Positions 43,771 to 52,529 of a DNA stretch of 64,000 nucleotides are shown here, piece after piece (positions within the stretch are counted from its first letter, which is position 1; each line of letters opens with the position of its first letter). Made by a program: the position numbers and the translations under genes. The stretch covers positions 1-64,000 of the forward strand of contig JABJBP010000021.1 of assembly GCA_018665815.1 (NCBI GenBank). Reading direction: 5' to 3'. A model generated the notes under the pieces. It was not told the origin of the DNA and did not search any database. It saw only the letters and a list, made by a program, of their open reading frames with translations. This stretch comes from Rhodospirillaceae bacterium. GTDB taxonomy: Bacteria; Pseudomonadota; Alphaproteobacteria; Rhodospirillales; Casp-alpha2.

Positions 43771-44994
43771 TCAGGCATTTGCGGCTTCCGGCACGGTTTC
43801 TTCGTTTATCGGCCAGTGCAAAAGCGCCGCCAATAGGCCGACGACGATGCCGGCCCACCACACAGGGTCATAGGTGCCGTAGGTGTCGAAAAAGTATCCC
43901 CCCAGCCAAACGCCCAGGAAACTGCCGATTTGATGATTGAGAAAGACGATGGCGAACAATGTCCCCATGTAGCGCGTGCCAAACATTTGGGCGACGAGGC
44001 CGGAGGTGAGTGGCACCGTGCTCAACCACAAGATCCCCATGGCAGCGGAAAACACCATGACGCTGGTCAGCGTGATTGGCATCACGATGAACAATAAAAT
44101 GGCAATGGAGCGTAGGGTATAGAGAATACTGAGCAGATATTTCTTGCTCCAGCGCCCGCCGAGATAGCCCGCCGCCATTGAACCGATGACGTTGAACAGG
44201 CCAATCAGCGCCAGCGACCATGCGCCGGCTTGCGCCGGCAGGCCGCGGTCGGAAAGGAACGCCGGCATATGGACACCGATGAAGGCGACGTGGAACCCGC
44301 AAACGAAAAACCCTGCCGTCAACAACCAGAACCCCCGGTGGCGCCGGGCGACACGCAGCATTTCACCCATGCTGGCGGGGGCTTCGCCCGATTGGTTCAC
44401 GGATGTGCCAACCGCTGGCTTGCCACGCAAAAACGCCGCGCAGACAAGAATACTCAAGGCCATGACGGCCAGCAGAAAACAAGATGTCGACCAACCATAT
44501 TGGCTAAGAAAAACTTGGCCAATAGGGACCACGGTGAATTGACCCGCGGCACCCGCTGCCGTGACGACACCAAGTCCCATGGAGCGTTTGTCTTCGGGCA
44601 GCGTGCGTCCGACGGCGCCCAACACAACAGCCAGCGCGCAGCCCGACTGCGCCATACCGACTAACAACCCGGCGCTGAGATGGAACATTGCCGGTTGGGT
44701 GGCTTCGGCCATCATATAAAGGCCGACGAAATAGAGTGCGCCACCACCGGCAACGACCCGGCCGGCGCCCCACCTGTCGGCGGCAGCCGCCGCGAACGGC
44801 TGAAAGACGCCCCACAGCAGATTTTGCAGGGCCATCGCCAAGGCAAAGACCTCTCGGCCCCAGCCCAAATCGACACTCATGGGCTTCAAATAAAGCCCCA
44901 TGCTGGCGCGCAGCCCCATCGCCATCAACACGCACATGGACCCGGCGACAAGGATGGTCATCGGCAGCGATAGCTTTTGATCTTGAGTAGACAT
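43771..44994 (-). CDS. MFS transporter (monocarboxylate/oxalate-formate type)
   Basis: 407 residues from ATG 44992-44994, which has AGGAG upstream; a frame extension to 45114 lacks one. About 12 membrane helices are visible as hydrophobic blocks (MTILVAGSMCVLMAMGLRAS, LAMALQNLLWGVFQPF, LLTAGFFVCGFHVAFIGVHM, VMVFSAAMGILWLSTVPL). The RWGAGRVV loop after helix 2 and helix 4 region fit the MFS A motif. It resembles the OFA/monocarboxylate branch, so uptake of a small organic acid is a reasonable guess. It is 110 bases from glcD, on the same strand but downstream in the opposite sense of reading, so not in that operon. Confidence 0.85.
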   Translation of the reverse strand: MSTQDQKLSLPMTILVAGSMCVLMAMGLRASMGLYLKPMSVDLGWGREVFALAMALQNLLWGVFQPFAAAAADRWGAGRVVAGGGALYFVGLYMMAEATQPAMFHLSAGLLVGMAQSGCALAVVLGAVGRTLPEDKRSMGLGVVTAAGAAGQFTVVPIGQVFLSQYGWSTSCFLLAVMALSILVCAAFLRGKPAVGTSVNQSGEAPASMGEMLRVARRHRGFWLLTAGFFVCGFHVAFIGVHMPAFLSDRGLPAQAGAWSLALIGLFNVIGSMAAGYLGGRWSKKYLLSILYTLRSIAILLFIVMPITLTSVMVFSAAMGILWLSTVPLTSGLVAQMFGTRYMGTLFAIVFLNHQIGSFLGVWLGGYFFDTYGTYDPVWWAGIVVGLLAALLHWPINEETVPEAANA

Positions 44995-45187
44995 CTGGGG
45001 CTCCTGTGTCCCTGAACAGGGATGTCGGGACAATGTTACAGCGACGCAGTCTATCCTAGGGAACCCGGCCAACGAAGTTGGCATTCCGGCTTTCACCTTT
45101 AACCCTATGGACAAAATGAAACGGGCGAAACGTCATAAATGTTACGCGGCAATTGTTGCGGGGGCCGCGCGCCCACCAAACGGTCAA

Positions 45188-45213
45188 CAAAAAACCGCGC
45201 AAAAAGCGCGGTT
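45188..45213 (-). terminator. Rho-independent terminator of rpmJ
   Basis: On the minus strand AACCGCGC, loop of five T, GCGCGGTT, then a run of T. The hairpin is perfect (8 base pairs) and lies about 37 bases beyond the rpmJ stop. It separates rpmJ from the MFS gene farther down on the same strand. Confidence 0.85.
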
Positions 45214-45249
45214 CCCGTCGTTACGCCCAAGGGCTTTATTAGGGTATTC

Positions 45250-45375
45250 TCAGCCCTGGCGGACCTTGAAACGCGGGTTGCGCTTATTGATCACGTAAAC
45301 CCGGCCACGGCGGCGCACGATGCGACAGTTTTTGTCACGTGTCTTGGCTGATTTCAGCGAATTTCTGACTTTCAT
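45250..45375 (-). CDS. rpmJ: 50S ribosomal protein L36
   Basis: 41 residues, too short for simple length-filtered gene calling. The sequence begins [17 protein letters not shown], continues [19 protein letters not shown] and ends KVRQG. This is the L36 variant of 41 residues lacking the four-cysteine zinc site (only one Cys remains), as in other alphaproteobacteria and the YkgO type. AAGGGC lies upstream of the ATG (45373-45375). A strong promoter and a perfect terminator frame it, so it is monocistronic. Confidence 0.95.
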   Translation of the reverse strand: MKVRNSLKSAKTRDKNCRIVRRRGRVYVINKRNPRFKVRQG

Positions 45376-45435
45376 GGCACTTGCCCTTAAACTCAAAATG
45401 GCCGTATCCGTGGCCCCTTGGCCAGCGGAGCGCGG

Positions 45436-45464
45436 AACTTAGGCGTTCGGTTCATGTTTGTCAA
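45436..45464 (-). promoter_or_regulatory. Predicted sigma-70 promoter of rpmJ
   Basis: Minus strand: TTGACA (45459-45464), 17-base spacer, TAAGTT (45436-45441). Start expected near 45429, about 55 bases before the rpmJ ATG. The same -35-like hexamer recurs 22 bases upstream within the repeated GTTTGTCAACG (45456-45466 and 45478-45488). Confidence 0.6.
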
Positions 45465-45520
45465 CGCTGTCGCTGGGGTTTGTCAACGTTGCGAACGGGG
45501 CTTACTGTCGCCGCCGCATC

Positions 45521-46447
45521 ATGTCAACAGACCCCACGCATTCGACCAACCAGGCGAACGGTAATCTCACCGCCATGGACCCCATGAAAGGCATCCTTTG
45601 GATGCTGGTCTATGGGCTGTTCATATCGATGATGCACGTCACCATCCGCCATGTCTCAGCCGACATGCATCCCTTTGAAATTGCCTTTTTCCGCAACCTG
45701 TTCGCGCTGATCGCCATCGGCCCCTGGTTCATCAAACTCGGCTGGTCGGTCCTCAAAACAGACCGTCCGGGCATGATGATCGCGCGTGGTGGCGTCAATA
45801 CCTTGTGCATGCTGGGCTATTTTACCGCCATCACTATAGCACCTCTGGCCGAGGTCACGGCACTAGGGTTCACCGCGCCCATCTACACGACCTTGCTGGC
45901 CATGCTGGTCTTCAAAGAGCGTATCGGGTTGCGGCGCTGGTTGGCGATTCTCAGTGGTTTCCTAGGCGTCTTTGTCGTTCTCAGGCCGGGCTTCCAGGAC
46001 ATTGGCACGGGCCAGGTTCTGGTGCTGTTTTCAGCCATGGGCTGGGGCATCTGCATGCTGATGATCAAGGATATGGCACGGACAAATTCCAGTGTAACGA
46101 TCACCGCCTGGATGTCGCTGGTCATGGCGCCCCTATCGCTGATCCCCGCATTATTCTATTGGACCTGGCCCAGCTGGGAACAACTGGGGTGGCTGGCATT
46201 GTTGGGGACACTCGGCGGGATTGGCCAGATGGCCATGGCACAATCACTCAAGGTGGCGCCGACGCATGTCGTCATGCCGATCGATTTTTCGCGCTTGCTG
46301 ATCGTCGCGTTCTTCGGGTTCGTGTTTTTCGGCGAAGTGCCTGACGCCTACGTCTGGTTGGGCGGCATCATGATTTTCGCTGCCACGGCGTTCATCGCGT
46401 ACCGAGAACACGTGCTCAAGCAGGCAAATTTGCGAGACACGCCCTGA
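45521..46447 (+). CDS. DMT superfamily transporter (EamA)
   Basis: 308 residues from ATG 45521; longer in-frame starts run into the rpmJ promoter. Ten membrane helices in two EamA repeats, e.g. GILWMLVYGLFISMMHVTI, LCMLGYFTAITIAPLAEVTA, VLVLFSAMGWGICMLMIKDM and LLIVAFFGFVFFGEVPDAYV. EamA proteins export or import metabolites such as amino acids or nucleosides. It leads a plus-strand run of metabolic genes (46499-52306), so its substrate may be linked to them. Confidence 0.88.
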   Translation: MSTDPTHSTNQANGNLTAMDPMKGILWMLVYGLFISMMHVTIRHVSADMHPFEIAFFRNLFALIAIGPWFIKLGWSVLKTDRPGMMIARGGVNTLCMLGYFTAITIAPLAEVTALGFTAPIYTTLLAMLVFKERIGLRRWLAILSGFLGVFVVLRPGFQDIGTGQVLVLFSAMGWGICMLMIKDMARTNSSVTITAWMSLVMAPLSLIPALFYWTWPSWEQLGWLALLGTLGGIGQMAMAQSLKVAPTHVVMPIDFSRLLIVAFFGFVFFGEVPDAYVWLGGIMIFAATAFIAYREHVLKQANLRDTP

Positions 46448-46498
46448 GCCGCCTATAGTCAGCCGCCGATAATTCTGGCGGGCCATCAAGGAGAGACA

Positions 46499-47647
46499 AT
46501 GACAATGCCGCTCGACAATCAACGCCACCTGTTCGACATCGAGGACGGAATCACTTATCTCAACTGCGCCTCGCATGCGCCGCACCTGAAAACTACTTAT
46601 GAAGCCGGCGTGCAGGCATTGGGCCGGAAATATCACCCTTGGACCATCGACAATTCAGAAGCGCCGGCCGAGGCCGAGCGCCTGCGCGGCTTGTTCGCCG
46701 GACTGATCGGGGCGACAGCCGATGACGTCGCGCTCATCAACTCAACGTCTTACGGCGCGGCCACGGCGGCTAAAAACCTGCCCGCCGCCACCGGCCAAAA
46801 CATCGTGGTGATCACCGACCAATTCCCATCGAACTTGTTCAGCTGGCGGAGATTGGCCCAGGATAGTGGTGCTGAGCTGCGTGCCGCCGCGTGGCCCGAC
46901 GACGGCAATTGGACGCCGAACGTGTTGGATTGCATCGATGCGGATACGGCCATCGCCGCGCTGCCACCGTGTCATTGGTCGGACGGTGCGAAGCTGGATT
47001 TGATGGCCATCGGACAAAAGTGCCGCGACGTTGGCGCGGCGCTGGTTATCGATGCCACCCAGGCCGCCGGCGCCATGCCCATAGACGTCGCCGCCATTCA
47101 ACCCGATTTTCTGATCGCATCGGCCTACAAGTGGTTGCTCTGCCCCTACACATTGGCGTTTCTTTATGCCGCACCGCACCGCCAGAATGGTGCGCCATTG
47201 GAAATGCACCGCTGGAACATGGCCGAACCGGCGCCAGATGCCATCGCCGTCGAATACCCGGACGATTTCAACACCGGCGCCCGGCGCTACGACATGGGTG
47301 AGCGCAATAATTTCGTCAATCTGCCGATGTCGATTAAATCCCTGGAACAATTGACCGCTTGGACGCCGGCGGCGATCCAGGAAACGCTGAGCAAACTGAC
47401 GGCGGCGGCGGCGAGCATGGCGCGTGAACGCGGCTGGCAAGTGGCCGACGACGCCCATCGGGTCGGCCATTTCATCGGCGTGCGGCCGCCTCAAACGCCA
47501 CCAAGCGACATCGGAGCCAGGTTAAAGACACGGGGCATTCACATCAGCCTGCGCGGCTCAACCTCGCTGCGCCTCAGCCCGCACCTGTTCAGTGATGTTG
47601 CGGATATTGGGCGCGTATTCCAGGCGCTGGACGAAGAACTCGGGTAA
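46499..47647 (+). CDS. Aminotransferase class V-fold PLP enzyme
   Basis: 382 residues; AAGGAGAG precedes ATG 46499. Fold-type I PLP enzyme of the cysteine desulfurase/kynureninase/isopenicillin epimerase group: GITYLNCASHAPHLKTTY at the start, LINSTSYGAATAAKNLP at the phosphate region, ALVIDATQAAGAMPIDVAAI with the ring-contacting Asp, and the Schiff-base lysine in IASAYKWLLCPYTLAF. It lacks the mobile Cys loop of a true desulfurase. Substrate is unknown. It is 5 bases ahead of the LeuC-like gene, so they are almost certainly one operon. Confidence 0.82.
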   Translation: MTMPLDNQRHLFDIEDGITYLNCASHAPHLKTTYEAGVQALGRKYHPWTIDNSEAPAEAERLRGLFAGLIGATADDVALINSTSYGAATAAKNLPAATGQNIVVITDQFPSNLFSWRRLAQDSGAELRAAAWPDDGNWTPNVLDCIDADTAIAALPPCHWSDGAKLDLMAIGQKCRDVGAALVIDATQAAGAMPIDVAAIQPDFLIASAYKWLLCPYTLAFLYAAPHRQNGAPLEMHRWNMAEPAPDAIAVEYPDDFNTGARRYDMGERNNFVNLPMSIKSLEQLTAWTPAAIQETLSKLTAAAASMARERGWQVADDAHRVGHFIGVRPPQTPPSDIGARLKTRGIHISLRGSTSLRLSPHLFSDVADIGRVFQALDEELG

Positions 47648-47652
47648 TTATT

Positions 47653-48918
47653 TTGGGCCAAGGGCGGACCATCGCGGAGAAGATCTTAGCCGCCAAGTCC
47701 GGCACCGAGGCGCGCGCCGGCGACACGGTTATCTGCACCGTTGACGCGGCGTTGGGCACCGACGCCTCAGGGCCCATGGCCATAGACTATTTTCGCCAGA
47801 TGGGCGGCGACGCGGTCAAAGACCCAGCGCGGCTGGTGTTCGCCCTCGACCATTATGCCCCGCCACCGACCCAAAAAGCCGCTGGGCATCTGAAAACCGT
47901 CCGTGAATTTTGCGCCGCACAGAATATCGCCGTGCACGAGATCGGCGAAGGTATCGGCCATCAACTCATATTAGAGACCGGCCGCGCCCGGCCGGGCGCC
48001 CTGGTCGTCGGCGCCGACAGCCATGCGGTGACCTATGGGGCGCTGAATTGCTTCGGCACCGGTATTGGATCGTCGGACTTGGCCGGCGCCATGCTGACCT
48101 CGAAGGTCTGGTTGCGGATACCGGAAACCATCCGCGTCAATTTGGAAGGCTGCCTGTCGCCGGGGGTTTCGGCGAAGGACGCGGCGTTGGCCTTGATCGG
48201 GGAATTAGGCGCCGATGGTGCGGCCTACAAAGCACTGGAATTTTCGGACGTTGGTGCCGCGGAGTTGTCCATGGACGATCGCTTCGTGCTCGCCAATATG
48301 TCGATGGAATGCGGCGCCAAGGCGGGCCTGTTAGATGCCGATGCCAAAACCGACGCCTACCTGTCCGGCCGCACCATCGAGGCTTACGCGCCGGTCAGCG
48401 CCGATATCGATGCGGTCTACGCCGAGACCATCAATCTTGATCTTTCCAACTTGGCACCACAGCTGGCTGAACCGCATCACGTCGACAACGTCGTCGGTAT
48501 CGAGGCCGGCTTGGGCCAGGTTGTGGATATGGTCTATTTGGGTACGTGCACCGGCGGGCGGGCGTCGGACTTCCATGATGCTCTCCGTGTTTTGGAGGCT
48601 GCCGGCGGCACGGCCCCTGGCGTGAACTTGGTGATTACGCCGGCGTCCCGCGAAGTGCACATGGCACTTTTGGCCGATGGCACATTGGCCGGTTTCGCCG
48701 AAATGGGGGCGATCATTCAAACGCCGGGGTGTGGGTCGTGCTGCGGCACCTGCGGCTCGGTCGTCGCCGATGGCATGACAGTCATCTCCACCGCCAATCG
48801 GAACTTCAAGGGCCGCATGGGCAACCCGAACGCCGAGATCTGGCTGGCCTCGCCGGCCAGTTGCGCCATGGCGGCGGCGCGCGGCGTGATTGCGGACCCG
48901 AGAGAAGTATTATCATGA
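47653..48918 (+). CDS. Aconitase-family hydro-lyase, large subunit (LeuC-like)
   Basis: 421 residues from TTG 47653. Iron-sulfur hydro-lyase of the 3-isopropylmalate dehydratase/homoaconitase group. The three [4Fe-4S] cysteines are C299 in YLGTCTGGR and C360 and C363 in TPGCGSCCG. VVGADSHAVTYGALNCFGTGIGSSD is the conserved substrate-site block. It overlaps the small-subunit gene in ATGA. No leuA or leuB is near, and its partners are two PLP enzymes, so it may act on a different 2-hydroxyacid (for example a dimethylmalate- or homoaconitate-type substrate) and not in leucine synthesis. Confidence 0.85.
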   Translation: MGQGRTIAEKILAAKSGTEARAGDTVICTVDAALGTDASGPMAIDYFRQMGGDAVKDPARLVFALDHYAPPPTQKAAGHLKTVREFCAAQNIAVHEIGEGIGHQLILETGRARPGALVVGADSHAVTYGALNCFGTGIGSSDLAGAMLTSKVWLRIPETIRVNLEGCLSPGVSAKDAALALIGELGADGAAYKALEFSDVGAAELSMDDRFVLANMSMECGAKAGLLDADAKTDAYLSGRTIEAYAPVSADIDAVYAETINLDLSNLAPQLAEPHHVDNVVGIEAGLGQVVDMVYLGTCTGGRASDFHDALRVLEAAGGTAPGVNLVITPASREVHMALLADGTLAGFAEMGAIIQTPGCGSCCGTCGSVVADGMTVISTANRNFKGRMGNPNAEIWLASPASCAMAAARGVIADPREVLS

Positions 48919-49436
48919 GCACATTGTCCACGGGCCGGGCCCGGAAGTTGGGCGACGACATTGACACCGACACGATCATCCAATCGCAGCGTAAACGCGA
49001 GACACTCGATCCTTTAGTGCTGAGGAATTTCTTACTGGAATCATGGGACCCGAATTTCGCCGCGACAGTTCGGGACGGTGACATCTTAGTTGCCGGCAAG
49101 AACTTCGGCTGCGGCTCGGCCATGGAGGTTGCCGTGACGGTTGTCCTGGGCGCCGGCATCCGGGCCGTCGTCGCCAAGAGCTTTGCCCGGACTTACTTCC
49201 GCAATGCCATCAACAACAGCCTGTTGCCGGTAATCTGCGACACCGATGCGATCAGCGACGGCGCCGACATTGAGGTCGCCGCATCGACGAACGGGCTCGT
49301 TGTAATTGCCGGCGGCAATGAAATCCCCGCATCCCCCTTGCCCGACGCGGTGCGCGCCATTGTCGACGCCGGCGGGTTGGTGCCCTATCTGAAGCATCAC
49401 GGCGACTTTCAAACCTTGCCTCATCCTGCTACCTAA
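48915..49436 (+). CDS. Aconitase-family hydro-lyase, small subunit (LeuD-like)
   Basis: 173 residues from ATG 48915 in a four-base overlap with the large subunit. Swivelling domain: GRARKLGDDIDTDTIIQSQ at the start, then VAGKNFGCGSAMEVAVTVVLGAGIRAVVAKSFARTYFRNAINNSLLP-type sequence with the substrate loop NFGCGSA. In standard LeuD the loop reads NFGCGSSRE; here SSRE is replaced by SAME, so a serine and an arginine that contact substrate differ, supporting a different substrate. Forms a heterodimer with the preceding LeuC-like subunit. Confidence 0.85.
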   Translation: MSTLSTGRARKLGDDIDTDTIIQSQRKRETLDPLVLRNFLLESWDPNFAATVRDGDILVAGKNFGCGSAMEVAVTVVLGAGIRAVVAKSFARTYFRNAINNSLLPVICDTDAISDGADIEVAASTNGLVVIAGGNEIPASPLPDAVRAIVDAGGLVPYLKHHGDFQTLPHPAT

Positions 49437-49486
49437 CTGAGACAACTTTCACTGCATCGAAAGCTCCGACAACGAAGGCCTGAACC

Positions 49487-50692
49487 ATGACGCATATTGC
49501 CGAACGCACGACCCGCATTGAAACTTCCGCCAGTTCCGTCGCCACCCAAAAGGCACGCGCGTTACGCGCCGAGGGCCACGATATTATTTCCCTGACCCAG
49601 GGTCAGCCCGATTTTCCGACGCCCGACAACGTCAAGCAGGCCGCCATTGCCGCCATGGAGCGCGATGAGACCGCCTACACGCCGGTCGGCGGCACGCCGG
49701 CGTTAAAAGACGCCATCGCCGAAAAATTCCGCCGCGAAAACGGCCTGGAGTACAGCCACGACCAGATCATCGCGTCGAACGGTGGCAAGCAGGTTATCTA
49801 CAACGCCATCATGTCTTCGGTTGAGCCCGGCGACGAGGTCGTCGTCGTCGCACCCTATTGGGTGTCATACCCGGAAATGACCAAGTTCGCCGAAGGCATC
49901 CCGGTGATCCACGAATGCAAGGAAGAGAACGATTTCAAGGTGACGCCTCAGGAATTGGAAACCCTGCTCACCGACAAGGCCCGTTGGTTGGCGCTGAATT
50001 CGCCGAACAACCCGACCGGCGCCGTCTACTCAGCGGATGATTATCGGGCGCTCGGCGACGTCTTAATGAATTATCCCAACTGCATGCTGATGAGCGACGA
50101 TATTTATGAACACATCTTATTCGATGGTGCCGAGTTTGCGTCGCCGGCCGCCGCCGATCCCAGGCTTTTTGAGCGCACCCTAACCGTCAACGGGGTTTCC
50201 AAGGCCTACGCCATGACCGGTTGGCGCATGGGCTACGCGGGCGGTCCGGAGCCGCTGATCAAGACCATGCACAAATTGCAGAACCAAAGCACCGGCAATC
50301 CCTGTTCCATTACCCAGGCCGCCGTCATCGAAGCCCTGAGCGGGCCTCAGGATATCCTGGCCGAGCGCTCGGCCGCATTTCAGGAACGCCGCGATTTGAT
50401 GCTGGATCGTTTGAACAACTGCCCGGGCCTGAGCTGCATAAAACCCGGCGGCGCGTTTTATGTGTACCCCAGCTGCGCCGGCGTCATCGGCAAAAAGACA
50501 ACGTCAGGGAAGGTTATTGAGACCGACCAGGATTTCGTCATCTATTTGATGGAAGAACACGGCATCGCCGCCGTCCACGGTGCCGCCTACGGCCTGAGCC
50601 CACATTTCCGCCTGTCGTTCGCGGCGTCCACTGAAGAGCTGGAGGAAGCCTGCCGGCGTATTCAGGGGGCGTGTCAGGCGTTGAGCGGATGA
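49487..50692 (+). CDS. Pyridoxal-phosphate aminotransferase, class I (aspartate aminotransferase-like)
   Basis: 401 residues. Class I/II aminotransferase, Ib subgroup: DIISLTQGQPDFPTPDNVKQA, TAYTPVGGTPALKDAIAEKF, SNGGKQVIYNAIMSSVEPGDEVVV-type region, SPNNPTGAVYSADD, SDDIYEHILFDG, and the PLP lysine in VNGVSKAYAMTGWRMGYAGG, with the C-terminal arginine in FRLSFAAS. It is the general aspartate/branched group that accepts several 2-oxoacids. It lies 50 bases after the LeuD-like gene; the two could act in sequence on a 2-oxoacid. Confidence 0.92.
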   Translation: MTHIAERTTRIETSASSVATQKARALRAEGHDIISLTQGQPDFPTPDNVKQAAIAAMERDETAYTPVGGTPALKDAIAEKFRRENGLEYSHDQIIASNGGKQVIYNAIMSSVEPGDEVVVVAPYWVSYPEMTKFAEGIPVIHECKEENDFKVTPQELETLLTDKARWLALNSPNNPTGAVYSADDYRALGDVLMNYPNCMLMSDDIYEHILFDGAEFASPAAADPRLFERTLTVNGVSKAYAMTGWRMGYAGGPEPLIKTMHKLQNQSTGNPCSITQAAVIEALSGPQDILAERSAAFQERRDLMLDRLNNCPGLSCIKPGGAFYVYPSCAGVIGKKTTSGKVIETDQDFVIYLMEEHGIAAVHGAAYGLSPHFRLSFAASTEELEEACRRIQGACQALSG

Positions 50693-51576
50693 GCCCCGTC
50701 GCCACCGTCAATTTAATTGCGGCGGCGAGCCTCCTTGCGTTTGCTCTCACGACACCGCCGGCCCTGGCGAAATCGCCGAAGTCGGAAAAAATTCTATTCG
50801 CCAGTGCCAATCCTGAAAAGACCGAGCTCAGCGGCCATTTGTATCGCCCCAAAGGCGACGGACCGTTTACCGCCATCGTGATGTTGCACGGCTGCGGTGG
50901 CATGCTGACACCGAAGAAGGGGTATTTGAAAAAGCGCGAGAAGTTTTGGGCGAATTGGTTGGTGGCGCGCGAGCATCTGGTGTTGTTAGCGGACAGCTTT
51001 AACCCACGCGGCTTCCGGTCCATTTGCAAGCTCGAAAAGCGGCCGGTCCAGCCCTACCGAGAACGCCCCTTCGATGCTTACGGGGCGCTGACCTATCTGC
51101 AAGCCCGTGACGACGTCAGGCCCGATCAGATCGTGCTGATGGGTTGGTCGAACGGCGCCATGACGGCGCTCTGGACCATTCGCGCCGGCGCCCAACAGCG
51201 GCCCGATGGCTTGGCTCACGATTTCCGCGCCGCCATCGCTTTTTATCCGGGCTGCGTGAAATTGTACAAATCCGATTACGTGACCTGGGTACCAACATTG
51301 CTGCAATTGGGCGGTTCTGACGACTGGACACGACCCAAGCCTTGTCTGAAGTTGGTCAAACAGGCGGTGCGAAACGGCTCATCGATAACGGCGGATGTCC
51401 ATGACGGCGCCTACCACGGATTTGATCATCCCTCGTCGAAGGTCCGCACCGTCACCACCCGCAACAGCGTATACAAATCCGGCGAGAAACAAGTCCATGT
51501 GGGCAGCAATCATGCGGCCCGGGACGCGGCATTGCGCAATGTCGCGGTGTTCCTGGACACCCACCTCGGGCAATAG
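50689..51576 (+). CDS. Exported dienelactone hydrolase-family protein
   Basis: 295 residues from ATG 50689, in a four-base overlap with the preceding stop. Signal peptide: VNLIAAASLLAFALTTPPALA. The alpha/beta-hydrolase core has GPFTAIVMLHGCGGML (oxyanion), the nucleophile in VLMGWSNGAMTAL (serine in GWSNG), and the catalytic His in DVHDGAYHGFDHP. It belongs to the DLH-like group, where the classical enzyme uses Cys; here Ser is present, as in esterase-like members. Periplasmic. Substrate unknown. Confidence 0.85.
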   Translation: MSPVATVNLIAAASLLAFALTTPPALAKSPKSEKILFASANPEKTELSGHLYRPKGDGPFTAIVMLHGCGGMLTPKKGYLKKREKFWANWLVAREHLVLLADSFNPRGFRSICKLEKRPVQPYRERPFDAYGALTYLQARDDVRPDQIVLMGWSNGAMTALWTIRAGAQQRPDGLAHDFRAAIAFYPGCVKLYKSDYVTWVPTLLQLGGSDDWTRPKPCLKLVKQAVRNGSSITADVHDGAYHGFDHPSSKVRTVTTRNSVYKSGEKQVHVGSNHAARDAALRNVAVFLDTHLGQ

Positions 51577-51592
51577 ATAGAAAGATACAGTG

Positions 51593-52306
51593 ATGGATTT
51601 CTCAAACGTCCAAGCCTTGGTTTTCGATACCTACGGCACCGTCGTCGATTGGCGCGGTACGATGATCGCCGAGGGCGAGGCGTTGAATATCAGAAAAAGC
51701 CTGAATGTGGATTGGGCGGCCTTTGCCGCCGAATGGAAAAGCCATTACCGCCCAGCCATGGACGCGGTCAACGCCGATGAGCGCCCATGGACCAAGGTTG
51801 AAGCGATATACCGCGAGAAACTCGAAGACATGTTGCCCGTCTATGGCCTGGAAACATTGTCAGCGGCCGAAATTGACCACCTCAATCGGGTCTGGTCGCG
51901 CTCGCTGCCCTGGCCGGATTCGCGCGCCGGCTTGAAACGAATGAAATCAAAGTTCGTGCTCTCGACATTATCCAACGGCGATTTCATTTGGCTGGCGCAA
52001 ATGGCCAAGCTGGGGGATCTGCCCTGGGATTGCATCCTGTGCGCGGAGAACGCCAAACGCTACAAGCCGGCACCGGAAATCTATGAAATGGCGATTGAAC
52101 TTCTGGGTCCGGCGCCCGACCAGGTGATGCTTGTCGCGTGTCACAATTACGATCTCAAGGCGGCGCGTGGCCACGGCATGCGCACGGCGTTCGTTCCCCG
52201 CTCCTATGAGTTCGGCGCCGGCCAGAAGACTGATCTCAACGCCGAAGAGGACTGGGATATTGTTGCCGAAAATTTAGAAGATCTGGCCACCCGGCTCGAA
52301 TGTTAG
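51593..52306 (+). CDS. Type II haloacid dehalogenase-like hydrolase (second paralogue)
   Basis: 237 residues from ATG 51593; a GTG one codon earlier is the alternative. HAD motifs: nucleophile Asp in LVFDTYGTVVDWRGT, motif II STLSNGD, motif III lysine in AKRYKPAPEIY, and motif IV ACHNYDLKAARGHGMRTAFV. It is clearly paralogous to the HAD protein at 10915, sharing the start (FDT(F/Y)GT..DWRG) and the end (EDWDI(V/I)...LEDLAT), but lies in a different gene neighbourhood. (S)-2-haloacid dehalogenase or related phosphatase. Confidence 0.85.
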   Translation: MDFSNVQALVFDTYGTVVDWRGTMIAEGEALNIRKSLNVDWAAFAAEWKSHYRPAMDAVNADERPWTKVEAIYREKLEDMLPVYGLETLSAAEIDHLNRVWSRSLPWPDSRAGLKRMKSKFVLSTLSNGDFIWLAQMAKLGDLPWDCILCAENAKRYKPAPEIYEMAIELLGPAPDQVMLVACHNYDLKAARGHGMRTAFVPRSYEFGAGQKTDLNAEEDWDIVAENLEDLATRLEC

Positions 52307-52312
52307 GTCTTC

Positions 52313-52426
52313 ATGAAAGCGGTCGCAGCAGCCGGCGTGATCGCCAACCCGGCGTTAGATTCCAAATTATCTCAGGAGTGTATCGACGCGACCCGAGACG
52401 TGGCCGAAATTTTACGAAGCTGCTAG
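52313..52426 (+). CDS. Possible 37-residue peptide, doubtful
   Basis: A short open frame (MKAVAAAGVIANPALDSK, then LSQECIDATRDVAEILRSC) in the 223-base gap between the second HAD gene and the histidine kinase. It has no clear ribosome binding site (TAGGTCTTC precedes the ATG) and no membrane segment; an amphipathic helix near the C-terminus could form. It may simply be a chance frame. The rest of the gap shows no promoter or terminator that I can support. Confidence 0.2.
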   Translation: MKAVAAAGVIANPALDSKLSQECIDATRDVAEILRSC

Positions 52427-52529
52427 GATGGCCATCGAGTGACGGAAGAAAGTTTGGCGGGATTCGCGTTCGGGCAGGATTCACATTCAACCGTCAGCCC
52501 TTGGGCGCCAAGGCAAGGCCACCACGATA

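Noticed and set aside
45456-45488. Repeated GTTTGTCAACG as a tandem operator for the DMT transporter gene
   Set aside because: The proximal copy reads as the -35 of a good promoter for rpmJ on the other strand, which explains it more simply; the distal copy remains unexplained but is weak evidence.
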